Positions 26,143 through 34,280 are shown, counted from the stretch's first letter. The stretch: 40,465 nt of DNA from DAOPXV01 sp035352535 (GCA_964545075.1 CAZJFS010000023.1:1-40465); one strand, 5' to 3'. Numbers and translations are program-made. The notes: generated by a model from the letters alone, not told the origin.

Positions 26143-27465
26143 CTAATTCCTGTTTTTTACAAGCATATTGAATTTTTTTTCCAGTTCCTTGAGGCTTTCT
26201 TCAAAGCCCGTATTTCCATTCAAAAGTTTCTCGAGCATTTTATTCATTTCGTCCAGATATGCCGGATCGGGTATGTTGAAAGCATATAAAGCGGCGAGCT
26301 TCATCTGTTCGTACAGTCCTTTTCTTATCGAATATTCGGGTTCCGTCAGATCCTTCTGGATCTCGTCCAGGGCCGATTTTCTGGTGGGTAAGATATAATT
26401 TTGCTTGCCGAATATGATCTGGGATTCTTTCGAATTTATGAAATTTATAAATTCATACGATTCCTTCGGATATTTCGATTTAGCGGAAACGGTAAGGAAC
26501 TGTCCGCCTATAGGAGAGCCTGAAACCTGTTTTCTCGGAATAGGGAAGATTCCAAGGGCATTTTTTTTATTCGCGAAAACGTTTCCTTTAAGTATTTTTT
26601 TGATGTTCCAGGGTCCGTCTATTATCATAGCCACGCGGCCATCCATAAATTCCATGAGAGTGAAGTCATGGCCGAACTTAGGGTCGATCTTCGCCGGAAC
26701 CGCCTTATAACGGTTTTTAAGGTCGTATATCATCTTCAGGGCGGCCTTCGTGTTTTCTGAATTTACCATGGAATTGCCTTTTTCATCGCAGAGATTTCCG
26801 CCGTAGCTGAACACGAAGGGGAGCAGATAATATGATTCGAAATGATAAGAAAAACCGTATTTCGCTATTTTATACTGATTGAAAGATGTCGAATCCGAAT
26901 GGTTTCCTTCTTCATCAACGGTCAGCTTGCAAGCCGCGCTCAGAAATTGTTCCATGCTCTTGGGTTCTTCAAGTTTCGCGTCGCTAAAGAGCGTTTTATT
27001 ATAAAAAAGGACCAGGCAATCGGTGACCTGAGGTATGCCGAAAAGGTTCCTGCCGTCGATCACGCAGAATTTATAAAGATAAGGCAGATAATCGACATAG
27101 TCTTCAGTGGATATGAAAGAATCGAGAGGATAGAACATTCCTTTTTTCGCGAATGGAACTACGAGCCTTATTTCGACCCTCATTATATCGGGAAGGTTGT
27201 TTTCTTTAAAACGGTTCTCTATAACTGATTTAGCGTCATAAAACGAGACGTTTTCAACCTGTATCTTTATTTCGGGATGTTTTTGGGAATATTGACTTAT
27301 GAGTTCCGTTAAAGTTTCGTTTTCTTCATCGTTCATCGTGTTCATGAAAGTAAGTGTTTTTTGAGGCGGCGCCTGTTTATCGGCCGAAATAGCCGGCGTC
27401 GATAACAACGCGACAATGAAGACAGATAACATTTGCAAAAACAACACTTTCAAAAGACGCTTCAT
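26143..27465 (-). CDS. Extracellular solute-binding protein, family 1 (sugar ABC type), without permease genes
   Basis: A 440-residue periplasmic-binding-protein-like sequence. Residues 1-28 are a signal peptide ending in AISA, with no lipobox Cys, so the mature protein should be free in the periplasm. The mature part has the ABC sugar-binder pattern: LTFMNTMNDEENETLTELI..., LPDIMRVEI, LFGIPQVTDCLVLFYNKTLF, RVAMIIDGPWN and PIGGQFLTVSAKSKYPKESYEFINF. I chose ATG at 27463-27465 (AAGGTG 8 nt upstream) rather than an ATG 29 codons earlier that would add a non-signal leader. It is the first gene after a consensus promoter. No ABC permease or ATPase genes are adjacent, so it may act as a sensor or ligand-presenting protein for the paralog proteins rather than in transport. 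Confidence 0.85.
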   Translation of the reverse strand: MKRLLKVLFLQMLSVFIVALLSTPAISADKQAPPQKTLTFMNTMNDEENETLTELISQYSQKHPEIKIQVENVSFYDAKSVIENRFKENNLPDIMRVEIRLVVPFAKKGMFYPLDSFISTEDYVDYLPYLYKFCVIDGRNLFGIPQVTDCLVLFYNKTLFSDAKLEEPKSMEQFLSAACKLTVDEEGNHSDSTSFNQYKIAKYGFSYHFESYYLLPFVFSYGGNLCDEKGNSMVNSENTKAALKMIYDLKNRYKAVPAKIDPKFGHDFTLMEFMDGRVAMIIDGPWNIKKILKGNVFANKKNALGIFPIPRKQVSGSPIGGQFLTVSAKSKYPKESYEFINFINSKESQIIFGKQNYILPTRKSALDEIQKDLTEPEYSIRKGLYEQMKLAALYAFNIPDPAYLDEMNKMLEKLLNGNTGFEESLKELEKKFNMLVKNRN

Positions 27466-27528
27466 CAATATCACACCTTTTAATTCAATTGAGATTAAGG
27501 TTTTATGGAAACTATCAGATATACGTTC

Positions 27529-27550
27529 GTTAAGATAATACTTACTTAAC
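27529..27550. promoter_or_regulatory. Inverted repeat just downstream of the operon promoter (possible operator)
   Basis: GTTAAG and CTTAAC (27529-27534, 27545-27550) form an inverted repeat with a 10-nt spacer. It would lie at about +2 to +23 of the transcript from the 27559-27587 promoter. It may be a repressor site or a 5' RNA stem; six-base arms could also be chance. Confidence 0.3.
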
Positions 27551-27558
27551 AAATTTAC

Positions 27559-27587
27559 ATTATAATTTTTTTTATCGTGATTGTCAA
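27559..27587 (-). promoter_or_regulatory. Perfect-consensus sigma-70 promoter for the solute-binding protein / paralog operon
   Basis: On the minus strand TTGACA (27582-27587) is followed after exactly 17 nt by TATAAT (27559-27564). Both hexamers match the consensus exactly. The predicted leader to the solute-binding-protein ATG is about 85 nt. Confidence 0.75.
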
Positions 27588-27612
27588 TTTTAATTACTTA
27601 TTATTTTTAGAT

Positions 27613-27641
27613 TTGCCTTTTTTGATATATTGTTGTATCAT
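27613..27641 (+). promoter_or_regulatory. Sigma-70-type promoter candidate for tldD-tldE
   Basis: TTGCCT (27613-27618), 17-nt spacer, TATCAT (27636-27641), about 60 nt upstream of the tldD ATG. It lies back to back with the consensus promoter of the divergent operon. Confidence 0.4.
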
Positions 27642-27702
27642 ATTTCAAAAATATTTTAAACTTTTACAAAAAACGCCATATAAAAAGTGAGGAAAATTAA
27701 CT

Positions 27703-29142
27703 ATGAAATCAGTGATAGAAAGCGTTTTTACCGGCCTGAAACGAAACGGCGTAAGTTACGCGGACATCAGAATAGTTAAAACCGAGGAAGAAGAAGTTGT
27801 CGCGCAGGATGGAAAATTGGATAGTTACACCCTTTCCTCCGACGAAGGATTCGGAATCAGAGTATTTTACAAGGGAGCCATGGGCTTCGCGTCATCAAAC
27901 ATAATAAACGAGAATGAGATCAAGCGCGTCGCCGATTTCGCTCTGTCGATAGCCAGGGCTTCCGCCACGACCGTCGATAAACCGGCTTCATTAGACCAGC
28001 AGGATCCTATAAAAGATAAATTCACCACAGCGATCGAGATCGATCCGTTCAGCGTTTCCATCGATGAAAAAGTCGGCCTTTTATTCGATTGCCACGATAA
28101 AATGAAAAGCGTGCAGGGAATAACGCTGACCAAGGGTTTTTTAGTATTCTGGAAAACCAATAAAAAGTTTTACTCGAGCGACGGAGCCGAGATCGAACAA
28201 ACCATCTACGAATCGGGCGGCGGCATCGAATGTTATTCATCCGTAAACGGCGATTTCCAGAAACGCTCTTTTCCAAATTCCTTCCGCGGAAATTACGGAA
28301 CCATGGGTTATGAATACATTAAAAGCCTCGGCCTAAAGGAAAATTCGGAACGCATAGCGCGCGAATGCATGATGCTCATGTCAGCGCCTCAGATACCTTC
28401 CGAAACGGCCACTCTTATCATCGGCGGATCCCAGCTCGGCCTTCAGGTGCACGAATCATGCGGCCACGCGATAGAACTCGACAGGGTTTTAGGGCTGGAA
28501 GCAAGTTATGCGGGAACCTCGTTTTTAACTCTGGATAAAAAAGGAAATTTCAAATACGGCTCAAAAATAGTCAATATTACAGCCGACGCCACCGTCATAG
28601 GCGGCCTCGGATCTTTCAAATACGATGACGAAGGCGTTCCGGCCCAGCGCATCGAAATCGTGAAGGAAGGAAAATTCCTCAATTACCTCTCTTCGCGCGA
28701 CACGGCAGCCATGATAGGCGAAAGATCCAACGGAACCGCCCGGGCGAGCAACTGGAACAGAATCCCTATAGTTCGCATGACCAACGTAAATCTCGAACCG
28801 GGAGAACCGAGTTTCGATGAACTCGTCGCCGATACCAAATCCGGATATTTTATCGAAACCAACAGGTCCTGGTCGATAGACGATAAGCGCGTAAATTTCC
28901 AGTTCGGCTGTGAGATAGCTTGGGAGATCAAGGACGGCAAGCTCGGAAAGGTTTTCAAGAATCCGACGTATTGCGGAATAACACCGGAATTCTGGGGAAA
29001 TTGCGACGCAATATGCAATAAAAACCACCAGGTGATCTGGGGCACTCCCAACTGCGGCAAGGGCGAACCGATGCAGTCGATGCACGTCGCTCACAGAACT
29101 TCGCCCGCGAGATTTAGAAACGTAAGGGTAGGTGTTAAATAA
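27703..29142 (+). CDS. tldD: TldD-like metalloprotease subunit
   Basis: A 479-residue TldD/PmbA-family protein. The active-site motif HExxxH (H250, E251, H255 in VHESCGHAIELD) binds zinc in TldD, the catalytic subunit of the TldD-TldE heterodimer that degrades unfolded or modified peptides (microcin B17 maturation and CcdA degradation in E. coli). The N-terminal fold segment SYADIRIV...YKGAMGFASSN is also typical. GAGG lies 10 nt before the ATG. The TldE partner begins 2 bp after its stop. No modified-peptide precursor gene was seen next to it, so general peptide turnover is the default role. Confidence 0.93.
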   Translation: MKSVIESVFTGLKRNGVSYADIRIVKTEEEEVVAQDGKLDSYTLSSDEGFGIRVFYKGAMGFASSNIINENEIKRVADFALSIARASATTVDKPASLDQQDPIKDKFTTAIEIDPFSVSIDEKVGLLFDCHDKMKSVQGITLTKGFLVFWKTNKKFYSSDGAEIEQTIYESGGGIECYSSVNGDFQKRSFPNSFRGNYGTMGYEYIKSLGLKENSERIARECMMLMSAPQIPSETATLIIGGSQLGLQVHESCGHAIELDRVLGLEASYAGTSFLTLDKKGNFKYGSKIVNITADATVIGGLGSFKYDDEGVPAQRIEIVKEGKFLNYLSSRDTAAMIGERSNGTARASNWNRIPIVRMTNVNLEPGEPSFDELVADTKSGYFIETNRSWSIDDKRVNFQFGCEIAWEIKDGKLGKVFKNPTYCGITPEFWGNCDAICNKNHQVIWGTPNCGKGEPMQSMHVAHRTSPARFRNVRVGVK

Positions 29143-29144
29143 TC

Positions 29145-30482
29145 ATGACCGGAGAAAAAGAATTTATAAAAATTTACGAATACATCAAATCGCACTCAAA
29201 ATTCGACAAGTTCGACGTCATCATCGACGCTTTTGACAGAAAACTCACCAGATTCGCCAATTCCATCATCCATCAAAACGTGGCGGAGAAAAATTTTTCA
29301 GTTCTTCTGCGCGGGGTTTCCGGCGGAAAGGTCGGCATTTCATCCATCAATTCAGGCGAATCATCAAAACTGGATTTTCTTATAAAAACGGTGGAAACGA
29401 TAATATCCCTGAAAAAAGAGAAAGAGGACGCCGAGATGCCCGAAAAGTGGGATGAGATTCCCGTATATACCCAGTTCTGGAATGAAAAGACCGTTAATTT
29501 CACACCCGAACAGATGGCCAAATCGGTCGATATAATCCTGAAAAAAGCCAAATCCAATAATATCGACGCCTTCGGAGCGTTCGAAATAACGCTCTCGGAA
29601 CTTTTCGTCGCGAACTCCTTCGGCCTTAAACGTTATAATCCGGCTACCATGGCCGCGGTCAACATAACGGCCATGGGCGACAAGTATACCTACGCCGGCC
29701 TCGCCGCGGACAGGAACAACGACGTTTCAAAGATCGATTTCAACGCGCTCGCCGATGAAGCCTGCGGAATATGCCTTAAGGCGAAAAACCCCATTGATAT
29801 GGAACCGGGCCGCTACGACGTTATTTTATCAAATTCGGCCGTGGGCGAACTCGCCGGCTTCTTAGCTTACCTTGGTTTTTCGGCCAGGACATATCAGGAA
29901 GGCAGAAGCTTCCTGTGCGGAAAACTCGGCCAGAAAATATGCGGAGACAACATAACGATATACGACGACGGCTTCGACCTTAGCGGAAAGCCGATGCCCT
30001 TCGACTTCGAGGGCTTTAAAAAAGAAAAAGTGACGCTGATCGAGAACGGCGTGGCCAAAAGCCTCGTTTATGACATGAAAAGCGCGAAAAAAGACGGCAG
30101 AAAATCTACCGGCCATGCAATGCCGCCTAACTATTCGCATCCGATACCCATAAATATAATAGTGAAGAACGGAACGCATACCAGGGACGAAATGATAAAA
30201 TCGACGAAAAAAGGCCTTCTGGTAACTTCATTTCATTACGTCAATATCGTCGACCCCAAAGAAACCATCATCACGGGCATGACCAGAAACGGCACGTTTT
30301 TGATAGAGGACGGAAAAATTACCCGCCCGATCAAGAACTTAAGATTCACGCAGAATATCTGCGAAGCTTTTTCGAACGTTGAAATGATAGGCGACGACGC
30401 CAAACTCACTGACGCCTTTGACGCGGTAACGCCTACGATGAAGATAAAAGGCTTCAACTTCACGTCAAAGACTGAATTTTAA
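29145..30482 (+). CDS. tldE: TldE/PmbA-like subunit
   Basis: A 445-residue TldE (PmbA) protein, the non-catalytic partner of TldD. It shares the TldD fold but lacks HExxxH: the corresponding region reads VILSNSAVGELAGFLAYLGFS. GTHTRDEMIKSTKKGLLVTSFHYVNIVDPKE and TGMTRNGTFLIEDGKI near the C-terminus are family hallmarks. The 2-bp gap after tldD and the shared terminator at 30572 show a two-gene operon. TldE alone is inactive in studied systems and forms the heterodimer cavity. Confidence 0.92.
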   Translation: MTGEKEFIKIYEYIKSHSKFDKFDVIIDAFDRKLTRFANSIIHQNVAEKNFSVLLRGVSGGKVGISSINSGESSKLDFLIKTVETIISLKKEKEDAEMPEKWDEIPVYTQFWNEKTVNFTPEQMAKSVDIILKKAKSNNIDAFGAFEITLSELFVANSFGLKRYNPATMAAVNITAMGDKYTYAGLAADRNNDVSKIDFNALADEACGICLKAKNPIDMEPGRYDVILSNSAVGELAGFLAYLGFSARTYQEGRSFLCGKLGQKICGDNITIYDDGFDLSGKPMPFDFEGFKKEKVTLIENGVAKSLVYDMKSAKKDGRKSTGHAMPPNYSHPIPINIIVKNGTHTRDEMIKSTKKGLLVTSFHYVNIVDPKETIITGMTRNGTFLIEDGKITRPIKNLRFTQNICEAFSNVEMIGDDAKLTDAFDAVTPTMKIKGFNFTSKTEF

Positions 30483-30571
30483 TCATAATGACGGCGGCTT
30501 AAACTGAAAAATCAACCGACGGCGCATTAATAAACAAGAAACTTATCAGACAAAAAGTCAAATTCATTCCC

Positions 30572-30606
30572 GCCCGGAAATATCATTTTCCGGGCTTTTT
30601 ATTTTT
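30572..30606 (+). terminator. Rho-independent terminator after tldE
   Basis: GCCCGGAAA (30572-30580) pairs with TTTCCGGGC (30587-30595) and is followed by a T-rich run. The stem overlaps the last codons of the convergent small cysteine-rich gene. Confidence 0.85.
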
Positions 30607-30753
30607 CTCTTCTTCTTTTTTATACTCGTCGTAACATTTGCCGTAATTCTCGCAGTTCGGACAGCAGGTCTGGGGAATTTTTTTCTCCCCGCGATACCAC
30701 TTCGTTTCACAGGTGAACCATTTCTGACACCTGTCGCAGCAGTGCCATTGCAT
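30583..30753 (-). CDS. Small cysteine-rich protein (56 residues), probable zinc-binding
   Basis: I read this short gene directly. It starts at ATG 30751-30753 with a strong GGAGGT ribosome site 7 nt upstream and encodes 56 residues. Eight cysteines are arranged as CCDRC, a C at 15, then CCPNC (30-34) and C40, which is compatible with one or two zinc-ribbon-type sites. The C-terminus is Lys/Glu-rich (EEEKNKK). A promoter candidate lies just upstream. The gene ends inside the tldE terminator stem. Coding status rests on the ribosome site, the cysteine pattern and the clean frame; function unknown. Confidence 0.75.
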   Translation of the reverse strand: MQWHCCDRCQKWFTCETKWYRGEKKIPQTCCPNCENYGKCYDEYKKEEEKNKKPGK

Positions 30754-30780
30754 ATTTTTACCTCCGCGTCGTTTTATTAA

Positions 30781-30808
30781 ATTATATCTAGTTCTTATTT
30801 TTTGTATA
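30781..30808 (-). promoter_or_regulatory. Promoter candidate for the small cysteine-rich gene
   Basis: TATACA (30803-30808), 16-nt spacer, TATAAT (30781-30786) on the minus strand, about 28 nt before the ATG. Confidence 0.45.
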
Positions 30809-30867
30809 TAAATCGGTTCAATAAAAATTTAGAGAATAGAGACCGGATAACAGAGAATAGTTTATGA

Positions 30868-31560
30868 TCATCCTCTGATATAGCATGGAGCGAATATCCG
30901 GGGCTCTTTCTTGTTGGATTTTGAAAACGCGAAAAGCCCATGAGTCGCGTCCTCGGACGATTTGGATCTTGAGAGATAAACCGGGCGGAAAAACGCCAGC
31001 TTAAGCTTGAATTGCGATGCAAGATCAAAGACGTCGAATATTCTGGAATAATGATGTATTAAAAAGAACATTCCCGTTTTTTTCAGAAGATATGACGCCG
31101 CTCTAAAAATATCATGAAGCGTGCATTTTATCTCATGCTTGGCTTGCGCTTTTTTTAAATTCGAATTCACCCTTCCGGTCCCGAGCTTGAAATAAGGCGG
31201 GTTGGTCATTACGAGGTTGAAAGTTTCCGGATAAAAATCCGAGCTTATGGCGCGCAGGTCTATATTTTTAAAATCGACGTTTTCAAGAGAATTCAGCGCT
31301 GCGCTTTCTTTTGAAAGTTCGACGAGATTCGGCTGGATATCGATGCCTGAAATTTTAAGCGCCGGGTATTTTTTGGCGAGCGCTATGCAAAGGCCGCCCG
31401 TTCCAGAACCAAGTTCAAGCGCTTTCGTCTGTTTTTCAAAATCGTAATTTCCGGTTATGAAATCAAATAAAATGAGCGTATCGGTGGAATAGCAAAAGGT
31501 CTCTTCGCTTTGAAGTATCTTTATCTCGGGATCTATTATCGTGTCGTGCCTTTTTTGCAT
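30868..31560 (-). CDS. TrmN6-like tRNA (adenine-N6)-methyltransferase
   Basis: A 230-residue SAM-dependent methyltransferase of the COG4123/TrmN6 type, which in E. coli methylates A37 of tRNA-Val. SAM-binding motif I is ALELGSGTGGLCIALA, the acidic motif II is ISGIDIQ, and the catalytic N6-adenine motif is TNPPYFK. The N-terminal STDTLILFDFI is typical of this subgroup. I chose ATG at 31558-31560, with AGGAAGG about 9 nt upstream. It overlaps the 3' end of thyX by 25 bp. The exact tRNA target is inferred from family only. Confidence 0.82.
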   Translation of the reverse strand: MQKRHDTIIDPEIKILQSEETFCYSTDTLILFDFITGNYDFEKQTKALELGSGTGGLCIALAKKYPALKISGIDIQPNLVELSKESAALNSLENVDFKNIDLRAISSDFYPETFNLVMTNPPYFKLGTGRVNSNLKKAQAKHEIKCTLHDIFRAASYLLKKTGMFFLIHHYSRIFDVFDLASQFKLKLAFFRPVYLSRSKSSEDATHGLFAFSKSNKKEPRIFAPCYIRG

Positions 31561-32261
31561 TTCATGGTGCCTTCCTTGCATTTGCCAAATTTGCACGGCG
31601 GGCCCGCGTAAGAAAAAAGCACGGGCGCGACCTTTACGGCTTCCCGGAGCATCTTAACGGCCAGCGCGCGGATTTCCCACTGCGCCCTCGTGCAAAGTCT
31701 CAGGCTGAAAAAATGAAGCAGCTCCCGCGCGTTCATCGTGAAAACGAACTTCGTCTCAGTCGCGTTCGGAAGGACGAAGCGTGAATCTTCATTCTGAAAT
31801 TCAAGCGTTTCAGGCTTCTTTCCCAGCGCGTCAAACCAGAAATCATAAAATCCCTGGATCGTTTTCATGTGTTCATCGTATTTTTCAACGTATTCTTTTC
31901 CGAGCTTTTTAATCGAAGGCGGAATGATATAATTAAATGTCGCTTTGGCCCCACCGCTGCGCTCATTGACATAACGCTGGGACTTTACGCAGAACGTGGC
32001 GATGCGATGCCTGGTTATCTGGGCGAGAAGCGCGCGGCTCACGCCTTCGACGCCGAAAGTGAGGCTGACATGCTCGATAGGCGTAAGGTGGCCCATGGCC
32101 ATAAGTTTTTTTATAAAATCGCGCTGGTCGTTCTTCGTCACTTTATCGTGAAGCTCGTCCACCGTGCATTTGGAATAGCACATGCGGGCAGCCATCGCGA
32201 CTAACGTTTCAGGGTTCGGCGTGTGTTCGACGACCGAAACTTTCAACTTAACCTCGGGCAT
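31536..32261 (-). CDS. thyX: Flavin-dependent thymidylate synthase
   Basis: A 241-residue ThyX, which makes dTMP from dUMP using methylene-tetrahydrofolate, FAD and NADPH. The signature RHRxxSxxxxSxRY appears at residues 84-97 as RHRIATFCVKSQRY, with Thr in place of the first Ser. HLTPIEHVSLTF and the C-terminal LRLCTRAQWEIR (folate/dUMP contact region) are also present. The C-terminus continues with CKFGKCKEGTMKCKKG, a short Cys/Lys-rich tail seen in some ThyX proteins. GAGGTTTAA precedes the ATG. Use of ThyX suggests, but does not prove, absence of ThyA. Confidence 0.93.
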   Translation of the reverse strand: MPEVKLKVSVVEHTPNPETLVAMAARMCYSKCTVDELHDKVTKNDQRDFIKKLMAMGHLTPIEHVSLTFGVEGVSRALLAQITRHRIATFCVKSQRYVNERSGGAKATFNYIIPPSIKKLGKEYVEKYDEHMKTIQGFYDFWFDALGKKPETLEFQNEDSRFVLPNATETKFVFTMNARELLHFFSLRLCTRAQWEIRALAVKMLREAVKVAPVLFSYAGPPCKFGKCKEGTMKCKKGTTR

Positions 32262-32287
32262 TTAAACCTCTTAATTTTAAATAGTAA

Positions 32288-32316
32288 TGTAGAGGCGCAT
32301 TGGATACGCCTCTACA
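32288..32316. repeat. Strong palindromic hairpin between rpmE and thyX
   Basis: TGTAGAGGCG and CGCCTCTACA form a perfect 10-bp stem around a 9-nt loop. No U-run follows on the minus strand, so a plain terminator is doubtful. It resembles the small dispersed GTAG(A/G)GGCG palindromes seen in many bacterial genomes, or it may be an mRNA-stabilising stem. Confidence 0.55.
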
Positions 32317-32356
32317 TCAAAAGAAATATATTATATATCAAATTTTTAAGAGCGTA

Positions 32357-32686
32357 TTATTTTTTTTCCTCGGCGGCCTTGGCAGCTTCCGGCTTAGCTT
32401 TTATAGGAGCTTTCGCGTTTTTCACTTCAGGCTTGGATTCGGGTTTTCTTACGACTCTTTTCTTCGGTTTTGCGTTTTCGATAACGGTATTCGCGTGTTT
32501 TTTCTGGAATTTTTCGATACGGCCGGCGGTATCCATTATCTTCGTTTTACCCGTGAAGAAAGGATGGCATTTCGAGCATATGTCGACTTTTAAAGCGGGC
32601 ATCGTCGAGCCTGTTTTGAATGTTTCGCCGCATGCGCATGAAACAAGAGCATCTTCGTAAAATTTGGGATGGATTTTTTCTTTCAT
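32357..32686 (-). CDS. rpmE: Ribosomal protein L31 with long basic/alanine-rich tail
   Basis: The first 65 residues are a zinc-type L31 with the ligand cysteines in SCACGETF and ICSKCHPFFTGK. MKEKIHPKF at the start is typical. The remaining 40 residues form a Lys/Ala/Pro/Glu tail (KPESKPEVKNAKAPIKAK and similar) absent from standard L31 of about 70 residues; the tail is low in complexity and probably disordered. GGAGG precedes the ATG. A promoter candidate lies about 65 bp upstream. Zinc-type L31 is part of the large ribosomal subunit and a zinc reserve in many bacteria. Confidence 0.95.
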   Translation of the reverse strand: MKEKIHPKFYEDALVSCACGETFKTGSTMPALKVDICSKCHPFFTGKTKIMDTAGRIEKFQKKHANTVIENAKPKKRVVRKPESKPEVKNAKAPIKAKPEAAKAAEEKK

Positions 32687-32749
32687 TTTAAAGTCTCCTC
32701 CTGATGATGTTTATATGTCGTTTAATAATCTTAAATAAAAATTCATCAT

Positions 32750-32779
32750 ATTTTAACACAAACCAGCAGTAAAAATCAA
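32750..32779 (-). promoter_or_regulatory. Promoter candidate for rpmE
   Basis: TTGATT (32774-32779), 18-nt spacer, TAAAAT (32750-32755) on the minus strand, starting just after the pssA stop. Confidence 0.4.
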
Positions 32780-32794
32780 GATATTTTTCGTTTT

Positions 32795-33535
32795 TTATTT
32801 TTTCCTGATCTTTTCCATTATTTCGCTTATATAGCCTTTATTATCCAAAAGCCTGTACGATGAATAGAATACGCCGGATATCAGATAAGACACGACCGCG
32901 AAAAATATCGCTTTTTCAATCGAGATAACGTAAGCCGCGAAAATTATCAGCCAGAAGCCTATCTGAGTGAGCACCATTTTAAATATCCTTGGTTTCGCTT
33001 TATTCGTCTTTTTAAGCGCCGGATAAGGTATCGTCGAAACCATTAGGGCGGAAACCACGAACATCGAAATGGTTATGGCCTGAATATGATTTTCCAGGTT
33101 ATAGATCGTGCCGAAAAGCACCAGTGAAGCCGCGAAGGCGGCGCCGCCGGGAATCGGAAGGCCCAGAAAATATGGCGTATGAGGCATTATATTAAACCTG
33201 GCGAGCCTTAACGCTCCGCACAAAGTGAACATGAACGAGATCATTATCCCGACGATCCCGGCGGAATCCATATAGCGATAATAAACCAGAAGCGCGGGCG
33301 CGACTCCGAATGAAACAAGATCCGCGAGCGAATCGAACTCGGCGCCGAACGTGGACGTGCCGGAGGTCATTCTGGCGATCCTTCCGTCCATTATATCGAA
33401 GATCATGGCGAAAAATATATACCAGGCGGCCCATGTATAATCTTTTGAGATCACGAACTGAATGGCGACGAACCCGCAAAAAAGGTTGGCGGCGGTGAAT
33501 GTGCACGGAATCGCGTAAGCGTATATTTTTTTCAT
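32795..33535 (-). CDS. pssA: CDP-diacylglycerol-serine O-phosphatidyltransferase
   Basis: A 246-residue integral membrane enzyme that makes phosphatidylserine from CDP-diacylglycerol and serine. The CDP-alcohol phosphotransferase motif DGxxAR(x8)Gxxx DxxxD is complete at residues 50-72 (DGRIAR ... GAEFDSLAD). Several hydrophobic segments surround it, giving the size and topology of the Bacillus-type PssA. GGAG precedes the ATG. It follows psd by about 64 bp, so the two steps of phosphatidylethanolamine synthesis are encoded together, as in many bacteria. Confidence 0.93.
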   Translation of the reverse strand: MKKIYAYAIPCTFTAANLFCGFVAIQFVISKDYTWAAWYIFFAMIFDIMDGRIARMTSGTSTFGAEFDSLADLVSFGVAPALLVYYRYMDSAGIVGIMISFMFTLCGALRLARFNIMPHTPYFLGLPIPGGAAFAASLVLFGTIYNLENHIQAITISMFVVSALMVSTIPYPALKKTNKAKPRIFKMVLTQIGFWLIIFAAYVISIEKAIFFAVVSYLISGVFYSSYRLLDNKGYISEIMEKIRKK

Positions 33536-33599
33536 ATTCTACTCCAAGCGTTTAAATGCGCGATAAAAGAGGTTAAAAGAACCGTTCCGGCATACGCGG

Positions 33600-34280
33600 C
33601 TAATCTACGTACTCGGCGATGATCGTTTCGCCCGCCGCGACATTGTCCATGACGCTTACATTTATTTTCAATTTATCAGTTTTAGGAATGAATATTTCAA
33701 CGCGCGAGCTGAATTTTATCATGCCTATGCGCTCGCACTGCTCAATAACGTCGCCGTAAGTAACGTCGCAAACGATCCTTCTTGCGAGAATTCCGGCGAT
33801 CTGTTTTACCAGGACCTTGTGTTTGTCGTTAGCTATGCCCACAAGGTTCATTTCGTTCTCAAACGACGCTTTGGGATCGAAGGCCGCGTCAAATTTACCC
33901 TGTTTGTATTTTATAAAGTTGACCGTTCCGGCTATGGGGGCGCGGTTTATGTGAACATTTAAAACCGACATGAATATGGATATTTTCGTGACCGGTCCGT
34001 TGATGTATTCGCACTCGTCGCAATCGTCGACGCCCACGACCTGGCCGTCGGCCGGCGATAATATATTATTGTCGTCGGTGATGAAATCCCTCTTCGGATC
34101 CCTGAAAAACACGGCGCAGCAGAACGCGGCGAAATATGACAATTTTGAAAGAGTTTTGCTGAACTTACTCGTAAAAACGCCTAATAAAGCGCAAACAAAT
34201 ATAAAGATATATCCGTCTTTAGCGATCCTGAAAGTAAATATGCACGTCGCGACTTCTTTTATAAATTTAACAAGTTCCAT
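33600..34280 (-). CDS. psd: Phosphatidylserine decarboxylase (short type)
   Basis: A 226-residue proenzyme of the short Psd class, which decarboxylates phosphatidylserine to phosphatidylethanolamine. Family motifs are FFRDPKR (58-64), SPADGQVV (75-82) and MSVLNVHINRAPI (104-116). The pyruvoyl-forming site, normally FGSRV, reads FSSRV (residues 190-194), so the Gly before the self-cleaving Ser is Ser here. Two N-terminal hydrophobic segments (about 22-40 and 45-60) place it at the membrane. The start shares one base with the serS stop (TAATG). Confidence 0.9.
   Translation of the reverse strand: MELVKFIKEVATCIFTFRIAKDGYIFIFVCALLGVFTSKFSKTLSKLSYFAAFCCAVFFRDPKRDFITDDNNILSPADGQVVGVDDCDECEYINGPVTKISIFMSVLNVHINRAPIAGTVNFIKYKQGKFDAAFDPKASFENEMNLVGIANDKHKVLVKQIAGILARRIVCDVTYGDVIEQCERIGMIKFSSRVEIFIPKTDKLKINVSVMDNVAAGETIIAEYVD

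Noticed and set aside
28561..29094. 177-codon minus-strand open frame opposite tldD
   Set aside because: Antisense shadow of a clear tldD gene.
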